Origin: a virus | Virus record (IMG/VR): IMGVR_UViG_3300022187_000156 | Location: 1-29,382 of that record | Strand: one strand, 5' to 3' | DNA: 29,382 nucleotides | Shown here: piece after piece, positions 23,034 to 29,382 of the stretch | Layout of the letters: each line of letters starts with the position of its first letter | How positions within the stretch are numbered: the stretch's first letter is position 1 | The notes under the pieces: model-generated | Databases searched by the model: none | What the model saw: the letters and a program-made list of their open reading frames with translations, nothing else | Told to the model about the DNA's origin: nothing | Translations under genes and position numbers: made by a program

Positions 23034-23403
23034 CGTTGAGTGTGTCTGCTGGTTCTAGGTGTGATTTAGGCATCTCCATCCCCAGAAGCATATTGGCTGG
23101 GCCATGTGGTATTTCAGGTAATCGAATAACTACCTGCCCTTGTTTTGCATTGGATGTGGTGTTAAAAACGAAATTATACCCAAATAGGCAAAGTTTATTT
23201 TCTGTGATAGCTAATTCTGACTTAATCCAATCTTGGACATGAAGAGTAACATAACAAGGTTTCATGCACCTATATAGGTGCTCAAATAACCCATCTTGGA
23301 TTGCTTTTGATATTTTATGCCTGAATATCCATCGACCTTTTTCGTTGTATTGTATTGCAAGGCATTTTTTAACCTTTGGTAATTTAACAGATTCTTCGCT
23401 CAT
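23005..23403 (-). CDS. Protein of unknown function heading the short leftward unit
   Basis: This 132-aa protein starts at ATG 23403 with AAAGGA close upstream, a good ribosome binding site. It contains RWIFRHKISKAIQDGLFEHL and YVTLHVQDWIKSELA, a strand-rich middle, and a charged C-terminus. Its last 29 nt overlap the 167-aa gene. It is divergent from the HTH regulator gene across a 76-bp gap and is probably an early gene under its control. No family is recognised. Confidence 0.55.
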   Translation of the reverse strand: MSEESVKLPKVKKCLAIQYNEKGRWIFRHKISKAIQDGLFEHLYRCMKPCYVTLHVQDWIKSELAITENKLCLFGYNFVFNTTSNAKQGQVVIRLPEIPHGPANMLLGMEMPKSHLEPADTLNDAKEKTGSL

Positions 23404-23427
23404 ATTTCCTTTTCTTGATTAAAGGGC

Positions 23428-23456
23428 TTGACATGTATTGGTAATTCCAGATGAAT
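23428..23456 (+). promoter_or_regulatory. Promoter-like TTGACA site in the divergent gap
   Basis: TTGACA (23428-23433) and ATGAAT (23451-23456) are 17 bp apart. GCTTG at 23426-23430 and CAAGC at 23458-23462 flank the site as an imperfect inverted repeat, which could be an operator. The gap lies between the leftward unit starting at 23403 and the HTH gene starting at 23480. Confidence 0.45.
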
Positions 23457-23479
23457 GCAAGCCGAAAGGAAGAAACAGC

Positions 23480-23929
23480 ATGATACAAGGATTTAAGGAA
23501 CGCTTTCAAAGCAGCCGTGTCACTCGCAAGGAGTTGGCAGAAGCGGCAGGAATCAAGGAGTCCACGCTCAAGCAGTACATATTCGGGGATCGTGTATCTC
23601 AGCATGTACTGGATACCTTTGAGAAGTTGGACAACCCGCAAGAGGCTTTACCCACACCTCCTATTAGTCCTCAAGAGGAGGAGGTCGTAACCAAATCGGA
23701 ATGTTCTGGGGAGAAGAAAGAAGATAAGTCAGTTATGATCTCCTCCACTGAGGTGATGGACGCACAGGTGTGCCAAGTGATGCCCAATAAGAACTTCAGG
23801 AAAGTAAGGATACTGAAGACAGGGGAGGTGGTTATGGCACGTTTAACGCCCCGCAGAAGGAACGAGTACACAAATCGTGGCAAGCGGCTACGTGTCAAGT
23901 TGACAGACAGCACATGGTGGGTGCAGTAG
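23480..23929 (+). CDS. HTH transcriptional regulator
   Basis: The start is ATG at 23480, with AAAGGAAG about 8 nt upstream; the frame is open further up but without a better start. The 149-aa protein has an N-terminal helix-turn-helix (TRKELAEAAGIKESTLKQYI, residues about 15-34) of the Cro/CI or XRE kind. A charged linker rich in Glu, Lys, Pro and Ser follows, and then a C-terminal basic domain (FRKVRILKTGEVVMARLTPR). No peptidase motif of a LexA/CI repressor is seen. The divergent position opposite the leftward unit and a repeat at the promoter suggest it controls the switch between blocks. Confidence 0.7.
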   Translation: MIQGFKERFQSSRVTRKELAEAAGIKESTLKQYIFGDRVSQHVLDTFEKLDNPQEALPTPPISPQEEEVVTKSECSGEKKEDKSVMISSTEVMDAQVCQVMPNKNFRKVRILKTGEVVMARLTPRRRNEYTNRGKRLRVKLTDSTWWVQ

Positions 23930-23942
23930 GATTTGTTTGGGT

Positions 23943-23951
23943 TGTTATACT
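23943..23951 (+). promoter_or_regulatory. Extended -10 promoter TGTTATACT before the terL unit
   Basis: TG at 23943-23944 followed by one base and TATACT (23946-23951) fits an extended -10 element; no good -35 is seen. The transcript would start a few bases before the stem-loop at 23967-24054. Confidence 0.4.
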
Positions 23952-23966
23952 ACTGACATGACTATG

Positions 23967-24054
23967 CTGGCACTAGGTTCATAGAGGTTTTTTATCACAT
24001 TTCTAACTCTAAAGGGATAACGGGATTGAGTTCCCCAAACCTGCCTAGTGCCAG
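23967..24054 (+). promoter_or_regulatory. Structured leader of the terL unit
   Basis: A perfect 11-bp repeat CTGGCACTAGG (23967-23977) / CCTAGTGCCAG (24044-24054) encloses nested stems AGGTTT (23985-23990) / AAACCT (24037-24042) and AACTC (24005-24009) / GAGTT (24028-24032). The next gene starts 12 nt later without a Shine-Dalgarno sequence. A structured regulatory RNA is likely; its ligand or role is unknown. Confidence 0.5.
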
Positions 24055-24066
24055 CGAATATTTATT

Positions 24067-24285
24067 ATGAAAGTAACAAGATACAGTACCGACTACGGAG
24101 AAGTAGACTTTATTGGTAACCCGCCTCTATTTGATGAGATATTGCATGCGGATCAGAAGTCAGTGCGGGAGGCACACAGGCTGAAGAAACAGGAGAGTGA
24201 GATTGGTAACGCACTAGAGAACCTACAAAACGTACTATTCCAGCAAATGGGTGTGATGCCTAAGATCACGATATGCCTAAAGTAA
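24067..24285 (+). CDS. Small protein directly before terL, function unknown
   Basis: This 72-aa protein starts MKVTRYSTDYGEVDFIGNPP and continues LFDEILHADQKSVREAHRLK, then a helical stretch SEIGNALENLQNVLFQQMG. Its last 13 nt overlap the terL start, so the two are coupled. Position just before terL is that of a small terminase, but it is short, lacks an evident helix-turn-helix and I do not recognise it. The ATG lies behind a stem-loop and has no Shine-Dalgarno sequence. Confidence 0.55.
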   Translation: MKVTRYSTDYGEVDFIGNPPLFDEILHADQKSVREAHRLKKQESEIGNALENLQNVLFQQMGVMPKITICLK

Positions 24286-26885
24286 CCTATGCCGACGAAG
24301 TAATCCCTGACTTTGGGATACCTTTTCCCACTGGTAAGCTGCGAGTGGAGAAGGGAGAACTCAAACTGGCACTATCGCCAGAAGAAATACAAGCCACCCC
24401 AGACGAGGAGTTGCAGACACTCTTTGATTTGATGGAGAAGCAGCCGATACTGGAGAAGCAAGATCCAGTAAAGTACGGGTGGACACTAGAGAGTTGGCGT
24501 AGGGTGATGGAGAATTGGAGGGACACCAAGATACACATCATACTTGGTGGAAATCGGTGTATTACAGGTGATACGCCCATCTTATGTGCAAAAACGGGGG
24601 TAGAACGCCCTGTGAGTTCCATAAAAGGGGAGAATGAGGTGCTTTCTATGTATCAGGGACGAGTGGTTAATACAAGAGCTGGAGAACCTTTTCGCAAGGG
24701 AGTGTTGCCAATTTTGCGTGTAACCTTGGAAGATGGGTCAAGTTTTCGATCTTCTCCTTGGCATATGGTTTTGGATTCAAATGGGATTTGGCGGCCCGTA
24801 GGTTCCCTGTCGCCGAAAGAAAGGCTTTACCAGCCGCAGTCCATTCGGGACACTTACCAGCGAGGGTTGCTGATAGATGAGCCGCATTCGTTTCAAACAC
24901 TTGAAGATTGTCAGGATCATTATTCTTGGTATTCCCATCAATGTGGTGAACTACTTCATCTGGTTTTAGAAATCGTCCGAGAGTTTTTTCAGCAACAAGA
25001 CGATGCTCCCAAACATAAGTTTGCTTTCGATAATATTTCCCGTCTGCTTTCTTTTCTCGTCTTTTATTTACAGCAACGCAGTAGGGATGTTCGGGACAGT
25101 ACACCTTTATGTACCCAGATTTGGAAATTACTTTACCACCTTTCCATTCAGGATGCTTCTCACCAGAGCGTGGCCCAGTTCGTTGACATTGTATCTGATG
25201 CTTTTTACACACCTTGTAAATCGACTTCGCATTTATTCTTGGGTCCAGCGAGTTTTGCAACTGCTGTGCGATCCACGCTTGAGTCTTGCCTTCATTTATC
25301 CAGTTACGAATCTGCTGAACTGGGTACTCTATCCGATTATGTAGTGCCATACGATCAATCCTTGGGGGGAATGTTCCGTGAGTCAAGAACTATTACCTCC
25401 ATCACTAAAGAGGCAGATGAAGAAGTTTGGGATATGCACGTACCAGAGGCACACAATTACTACGCCCAAGGTTGCTTCCACCACAACAGCACCAAGAGTA
25501 CGTTCGCCAATAGGTTGCTGGTGGATATGGCACAGAAGATTGATGAGGCCCGTATTTATCATTGGCACGATAACGAGGAACGCTCTGTAGTGGACGCACA
25601 AGCCACGATCTTTAATAGTCTGCCATTTGATCTACGTGAGAAGGGACAGAAGCGTGGAGGACAGAATTACAGTGTTACCTATAACCAGAAGACAGGATTT
25701 GTTGGAAGGTTGCCCACATGTATCTTGCCACCCCGTGATGGCATCGACAAGGGCAGTAGCATCTTCTTTAAGTATTACACGCAGTATTTGCAGAACCAGC
25801 AGGTAGCGGAGGGATTTAATGCACACATCGTAGAGATGGACGAAGAATGTCCGTTGAAGTTATTTCAGACAATGATTCCCCGTACAGTGGACTTTCATGG
25901 TAGGATCATCCTGACTTTTACCACGTTGCAGGGCTGGACTCCACTGATTGCAGAACTACTCAAGGGGGCAGAGACAGTGGCGACTCGGTATGCTCCGACA
26001 GAAGGCAGGGAGTTACCAGTGGAGCAGATATGTCATGCTTGGCCATCAGCTCGCATTTACTACTGGTGGACGGAAGACAATCCATTCATCGACTCACACC
26101 ACTTGGTTGAGCAGTACGTCAATCAACCAGCAGAGGAGAGACTGGCAAGACTCTACGGAATTCCCACTAAGACACAGCAGGGCAAGTTCCCGAAGTTTAA
26201 CAAGGATGTAAATGTCGTACCACATGGCGAAATACCATTTATCAAACACCCAGACAAATACCCAGTTACTCGTTATTTCATCACTGATCCAGCTGGCACT
26301 AAGCCTTGGGTTGCAGTATGGATTGGAGTTATAGGAGATGGTCGGGTGTATGTGTATCGTGAATCACCAACAGAAGAATGGTGTCAACCACACGTCAACA
26401 ATGCTGGCACACCAGTAGGTAAACCGAGTGTAGGACAGAAACCCAACGGATGGGGCTATTTACAGTGGAAGGAACACTTTATCGGCTTGGAGCAGGATGA
26501 AGAAATTATTCAGCGTATCTGCGACCCTGGTTTTGGAACCCAGAAGGTAACAAAGACCGATGGACAGACAGACATCTTTGCAGAAATGGCATCGCTAGAC
26601 TTTCACATGATCCCTGTATATCGTGGAGATGTGGAGTCAGGTGTGTCTAAGATCAACGACCTACTATCGTGGGATGATCGCAAGCCGTTGTCTGAGATCA
26701 ATAGACCACAACTGTATGTGAGTGACCAGTGTCAGAATACAATCAACTCAATGCTGGAATACACAGGGTGCAGCAAAGAAGAACATTGGAAAGATTTTGT
26801 GGATGCAGTTCGGTATGGAGTAGTTAATGGACTGCACTACTGTGAAGAAGGTGGGCTTGAAGCAACGGGTGGTGGAGGATATTGA
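24273..26885 (+). CDS. terL: Terminase large subunit precursor, interrupted by an intein
   Basis: The 870-aa precursor gives a 560-aa terminase after removal of intein residues 96-405. The ATPase has Walker A GGNR/STKS (residues 92-95 and 406-409) split exactly by the intein, and Walker B IVEMDEE (519-525). The C-terminal nuclease has RNase H-fold acidic residues at D672 (FITDPAG), D751 (ICDPGFG) and D841/D844 (FVDAVRYG). The joined P-loop GGNRSTKS has Thr in place of the usual Gly before Lys. The protein cuts concatemers and pumps DNA into the prohead with the portal encoded next. Without splicing the ATP site could not form, so packaging should depend on intein excision. An HNH gene lies opposite the intein. 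Confidence 0.92.
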   Translation: MPKVTYADEVIPDFGIPFPTGKLRVEKGELKLALSPEEIQATPDEELQTLFDLMEKQPILEKQDPVKYGWTLESWRRVMENWRDTKIHIILGGNRCITGDTPILCAKTGVERPVSSIKGENEVLSMYQGRVVNTRAGEPFRKGVLPILRVTLEDGSSFRSSPWHMVLDSNGIWRPVGSLSPKERLYQPQSIRDTYQRGLLIDEPHSFQTLEDCQDHYSWYSHQCGELLHLVLEIVREFFQQQDDAPKHKFAFDNISRLLSFLVFYLQQRSRDVRDSTPLCTQIWKLLYHLSIQDASHQSVAQFVDIVSDAFYTPCKSTSHLFLGPASFATAVRSTLESCLHLSSYESAELGTLSDYVVPYDQSLGGMFRESRTITSITKEADEEVWDMHVPEAHNYYAQGCFHHNSTKSTFANRLLVDMAQKIDEARIYHWHDNEERSVVDAQATIFNSLPFDLREKGQKRGGQNYSVTYNQKTGFVGRLPTCILPPRDGIDKGSSIFFKYYTQYLQNQQVAEGFNAHIVEMDEECPLKLFQTMIPRTVDFHGRIILTFTTLQGWTPLIAELLKGAETVATRYAPTEGRELPVEQICHAWPSARIYYWWTEDNPFIDSHHLVEQYVNQPAEERLARLYGIPTKTQQGKFPKFNKDVNVVPHGEIPFIKHPDKYPVTRYFITDPAGTKPWVAVWIGVIGDGRVYVYRESPTEEWCQPHVNNAGTPVGKPSVGQKPNGWGYLQWKEHFIGLEQDEEIIQRICDPGFGTQKVTKTDGQTDIFAEMASLDFHMIPVYRGDVESGVSKINDLLSWDDRKPLSEINRPQLYVSDQCQNTINSMLEYTGCSKEEHWKDFVDAVRYGVVNGLHYCEEGGLEATGGGGY
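24558..25487 (+). mobile_element. Intein in TerL Walker A, 310 residues
   Basis: The intein runs from Cys96 to Asn405 of the precursor. Block A is CITGDTPIL; block B is DGSSFRSSPWHMVL with His164 and Ser in place of the usual Thr; block F is VWDMHVPEAHNYYAQG with Asp387 and His394; block G is GCFHHN followed by Ser406. These are the residues of a class 1 intein, so it should splice. No LAGLIDADG or HNH motif exists in the sense frame between about residues 186 and 372; that span is low-complexity Ser/Leu/Gln/His sequence. It is the complement of an HNH gene on the other strand (24667-25350). Confidence 0.92.
24667..25350 (-). CDS. HNH homing endonuclease encoded antisense inside the TerL intein
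   Basis: This 227-aa protein is read opposite to terL and lies wholly within the intein. The start chosen is ATG at 25350 because AAGGA lies 8 nt upstream; a start 12 codons earlier has no such site. Residues about 9-50 form a helix-turn-helix-like region (IRNWINEGKTQAWIAQQL). Residues 79-150 match the HNH_3 family: GYIKVYCPEHP, VWEHRLVAEKTLGR with H116, EVVHHIDGN with H135/H136 and N140, and NNDPDNLQVF. The catalytic residues are intact, so activity is expected. The last 60 residues are encoded opposite the N-terminal splicing domain, including block B. It would make the intein mobile by cutting intein-free terL. Its promoter is not evident. Confidence 0.88.
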   Translation of the reverse strand: MALHNRIEYPVQQIRNWINEGKTQAWIAQQLQNSLDPRINAKSIYKVCKKHQIQCQRTGPRSGEKHPEWKGGKVISKSGYIKVYCPEHPYCVAVNKRREKKADGKYYRKQTYVWEHRLVAEKTLGRFLKPDEVVHHIDGNTKNNDPDNLQVFETNAAHLSATLAGKCPEWTAAGKAFLSATGNLRAAKSHLNPKPYAKEKIENLTHLPRLHAKLATLPCEKVLQLLY

Positions 26886-26922
26886 GTTTGACTAGATATT
26901 ACTTAGAGTATATGGGTGGGCT

Positions 26923-29004
26923 ATGGATTTGATTACAGACGAAAATATGACAGATGTTCCCAAAAGCGGGGAGCCAGATATTCCTTTTCTACAAGAGGCG
27001 TACAGTCGCACAGTGCATGACCTCCAAGAATGGGTTGATCAGCGGGAGCGGGATTACTACACACGAAACTGCAAGTGGGACGGCAAGAGTGAAGACTTTA
27101 AGAAGCACAACCGCAATGCAGAGACTGGAGAGGTATTCCCGTGGGATGGAGCAAGTGACCATGAGTCCCGTGAGGTGGATGACCTCATCAATACCAAGAA
27201 GGCTCAGTGTATCAATGCCATCAAGAAGGCGTACATCAATGCCATTCCTGTAGAGTCGAATGATATTCAACGTGCTGCGGTAATCTCCAACTTCATGCGT
27301 TGGCTCATCAATGCAAAGATGGAGGAGTTCTATGAGCAGATAGACTTAGGCATAGATCATTTGTTAGAGAAATCCATCATGGTACACTCAGTAGAGTGGG
27401 ACTATTGCAAGCAGCAGATACAGCAGGAACTAACACTGGAAGATGCGATAGCAATGGTGGTGAACTCTGGTGGGGATCAGGAACAATTTATGACAGGTGA
27501 GTTGGATGACCAGTACATTCCAATGCTCACTGAGGGTGCAGGAGTTAGTGATAAGAAAGCTAAGGCGATGCTCACGGAACTACGAACCACTGGCAAGACG
27601 ACAGTGCCTCTGGATAAGGCGATACGCAACCAACCAGTCATTAAGGCACTGCCACCCGACGAAGACTTCTTTATGCCATCATGGACGATTGAGCCACAAA
27701 AGGTTCCGTATTGTTTCCATGTGATTCACATGACCCCACAGGAGTTACGTGCCAAGATTAACGAGGACGATTGGGACGAAGAGTTTGTAGAGGAGGCTAT
27801 TCAAACAGCAGGACAGCAACATGACCCTGCACTAATAGAAGAATGGCATCGCAATAACTTTACCGATGGTCGCTATGACGAGACTGTGCGGATTGTCTAC
27901 ACCTACCAGCGATTACTGGATGAGGACAATGTGCAGGGAATCTACAGGACAATCATGTGCTATGGTGTGGATGCCTATGCCAAACATGAGTTGTTGGATT
28001 ACCAGCACGGGCAATACCCATTTATCGTAACGCCACTGGAGCGTACCAGCAAAAGGCTCTACTCTGCCAGGAGTCTGCCAGAGTTGGCAGAGTCATACCA
28101 GCAAGTTATCAAAGCCGAGACGGACGCAAGTATTGATAGACAAAGCTTGGCGACTATGCCACCACTGAAGCATACAGTGGGACGCAAACCAACCAAGTAC
28201 GGGCCAGCAGTACGGGTTCCAGTACTTAGGATGGACGAGATCCAATGGGATCAACCACCACGATACGACCCAGGTAGCTATGTGCTGCGTGAATACATTG
28301 AGACGAACCTGAATAGATACTGGGGACGTAACGCCAATGGTGTTGATCCTATTGAGGCACAGGTAAAGCAGCAATACCTCGTGGATATTGTGCTGAACCA
28401 CGTCAGGAAGATATTTAACCAAGTGTATTCACTATACCAGCAGTTCGGCCCAGATGAGGAATATTTCCGAGTTGTTGGTGTGGATGACCAGCAGAAGTAC
28501 ACCAAAGGTAAAGCGGGTGAACGCTACGACTTTTGGATAGACTTTGATATTGGTACGCAAGATCCTGCACAAGTCTTGGAACGTGCAAAGGCTACAGCCG
28601 AGCTAGGACAAATGCTTGATAGATCAGGCACACTGGACACTCAGCAGTTATTGCAGATTGTTGTAGGGCAACTCTGGCCAGGGGCAGCAGACAGAATGAT
28701 TCAACCCGTTGAGCAAGCACAGGAGAAAGCAGTGGCAGAGGAACGCCAAACCATTGCTGAGTTGGTTGCAGGTGTACCACCGAATGTAAGACAGGACGAT
28801 GCACACCAAATCAAGATGCAAGTCTTTGAGCAGTGGGCAGCACAACCTGACATCCAGCAGAAAATGCAACAAGATCCAGCATTGGCTGAACGTGTAATGC
28901 AGTACCAGAAGCAACGACAATTCCAGATTCAACAAAAACAGAATGCCCAGATCGGTCGGACAGGTACAGCACCTACGGCATACGGGCAGACAGCACAACA
29001 GTAA
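26923..29004 (+). CDS. Portal protein
   Basis: This 693-aa protein follows terL after 37 nt, the expected place for portal. The N-terminus is acidic and charged (LQEWVDQRERDYYTRNCKWD). A mixed alpha/beta core follows (PDEDFFMPSWTIEPQKVPYC; YPFIVTPLERTSKRLYSARS; PLKHTVGRKPTKYGPAVRVP). The C-terminal 130 residues are Gln/Ala-rich helix (EQWAAQPDIQQKMQQDPALA), as in the barrel or crown of portals from P22-like and large podovirus portals. Length fits that group (about 600-725 aa). It forms the dodecameric DNA entry ring at one vertex and docks the terminase. An alternative ATG at 26947 is possible. Confidence 0.8.
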   Translation: MDLITDENMTDVPKSGEPDIPFLQEAYSRTVHDLQEWVDQRERDYYTRNCKWDGKSEDFKKHNRNAETGEVFPWDGASDHESREVDDLINTKKAQCINAIKKAYINAIPVESNDIQRAAVISNFMRWLINAKMEEFYEQIDLGIDHLLEKSIMVHSVEWDYCKQQIQQELTLEDAIAMVVNSGGDQEQFMTGELDDQYIPMLTEGAGVSDKKAKAMLTELRTTGKTTVPLDKAIRNQPVIKALPPDEDFFMPSWTIEPQKVPYCFHVIHMTPQELRAKINEDDWDEEFVEEAIQTAGQQHDPALIEEWHRNNFTDGRYDETVRIVYTYQRLLDEDNVQGIYRTIMCYGVDAYAKHELLDYQHGQYPFIVTPLERTSKRLYSARSLPELAESYQQVIKAETDASIDRQSLATMPPLKHTVGRKPTKYGPAVRVPVLRMDEIQWDQPPRYDPGSYVLREYIETNLNRYWGRNANGVDPIEAQVKQQYLVDIVLNHVRKIFNQVYSLYQQFGPDEEYFRVVGVDDQQKYTKGKAGERYDFWIDFDIGTQDPAQVLERAKATAELGQMLDRSGTLDTQQLLQIVVGQLWPGAADRMIQPVEQAQEKAVAEERQTIAELVAGVPPNVRQDDAHQIKMQVFEQWAAQPDIQQKMQQDPALAERVMQYQKQRQFQIQQKQNAQIGRTGTAPTAYGQTAQQ

Positions 29005-29222
29005 TGGCACAACGAACCGCAGAGAACCGCAACCAAGGCCCACTGTGTAAGAGTCTACTCACACGGAAAAGGCAACCACCTAAAAAAACTAATGGAGAGT
29101 TAATAAACTACAGGCAGTTAAAGAAGGAAGTAGATGCTGGTGCAGAGTATTTCTGGAGTCAACCACACAGGGAAGGCATTAAGCCAATCAAGATAGACTC
29201 GAATGACTTTTTATTTAAATGA
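29004..29222 (+). CDS. Small basic protein after portal, function unknown
   Basis: This 72-aa protein begins one base into the portal stop (TAATG). The N-terminal half is basic (AQRTAENRNQGPLCKSLLTR, KRQPPKK); the second half contains YRQLKKEVDAGAEYFWSQPH and ends in an acidic, aromatic tail. It overlaps the next gene by ATGA. No domain is recognised; a minor assembly factor is possible. Confidence 0.55.
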   Translation: MAQRTAENRNQGPLCKSLLTRKRQPPKKTNGELINYRQLKKEVDAGAEYFWSQPHREGIKPIKIDSNDFLFK

Positions 29223-29382
29223 ACGAGCAAGATAAAAGGAAGAACCTCCTTCTGGCAATAAATGCATTACGGGATAACCCACACTTTGTATTATTGCGTG
29301 AGGAAATTGAACAGCACTACGAGGTGGCAAAGGCAGCAACGCTGGAACCTTCTCGCAAAACAGATGGCGATGTAGCTACTGG
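29219..29382 (+). CDS. N-terminal part of a helical protein (partial)
   Basis: The gene starts with ATG overlapping the preceding stop (ATGA) and runs off the window after 54 complete codons. The visible sequence is MNEQDKRKNLLLAINALRDN, then PHFVLLREEIEQHYEVAKAA and TLEPSRKTDGDVAT. It is charged and helical. A small protein of this kind between portal and capsid genes may be a scaffold or accessory factor, but the rest is not visible. Confidence 0.5.
   Translation, partial: MNEQDKRKNLLLAINALRDNPHFVLLREEIEQHYEVAKAATLEPSRKTDGDVAT

Noticed and set aside
24816-25376. In-frame homing endonuclease domain inside the intein
   Set aside because: Only an isolated GLLIDEP resembles part of a LAGLIDADG motif; there is no second motif, no HNH and the composition is that of a complement of another gene.

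Overview
The window is part of a tailed double-stranded DNA bacteriophage genome, most likely podovirus-like. The evidence is a terminase large subunit followed by a portal protein, a tail-fibre repeat protein, and three consecutive long genes that look like ejected internal virion proteins. A leftward replication and recombination block carries a DnaB helicase, a putative helicase loader or initiator, an ERF annealing protein, an SSB-like protein, a DEDDy exonuclease and a RuvC-like resolvase. No integrase, RNA polymerase or lysis gene is recognisable. The host cannot be named from sequence alone. Many start codons lack a clear Shine-Dalgarno sequence, while -35-like TTGACA boxes recur in the gaps.

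Layout. Positions 1-12732 run rightward: late virion genes up to about 10.1 kb, then small unknown genes (one a basic conserved phage protein) and a metallophosphoesterase. An HNH/AP2 homing-type endonuclease at 12720-13334 sits at the convergent junction. Positions 13489-23403 run leftward and hold the DNA metabolism genes plus many very small genes, including several of 27-56 codons. Within this block, 21504-22284 is a 0.8-kb gene-free, repeat-rich region that is a candidate replication origin or control region. From 23480 the genes run rightward again: an HTH regulator, a small gene, terL, portal and two small genes, the last cut by the window end. On a circular or permuted map the missing capsid and tail genes would lie between the right end and the left end of the window; this is inference.

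The standout observation is in terL. A 310-residue intein interrupts the Walker A motif (GGNR/STKS). It has good splice motifs but no recognisable endonuclease in its own reading frame. Instead, the strand opposite the intein encodes a complete 227-aa HNH homing endonuclease with its own ribosome binding site. The endonuclease gene lies wholly inside the intein, antisense to it. The sense frame stays open through all 684 nt, and part of the N-terminal splicing domain (including block B) is encoded opposite the endonuclease C-terminus. This would be a self-splicing element whose mobility enzyme is carried on the other strand.

Other unusual structure: (i) four long-range stem-loop leaders placed 11-18 nt before start codons; (ii) a repeated intergenic linker with four G-tracts that begins at the stop codon of one small gene and runs to just before the start of the next, in three copies; (iii) a 15-mer dispersed in coding and non-coding DNA of the recombination block; (iv) three 46-bp tandem units and 12-bp repeats in the gene-free region; (v) a small gene broken by what looks like one missing base in a T run.
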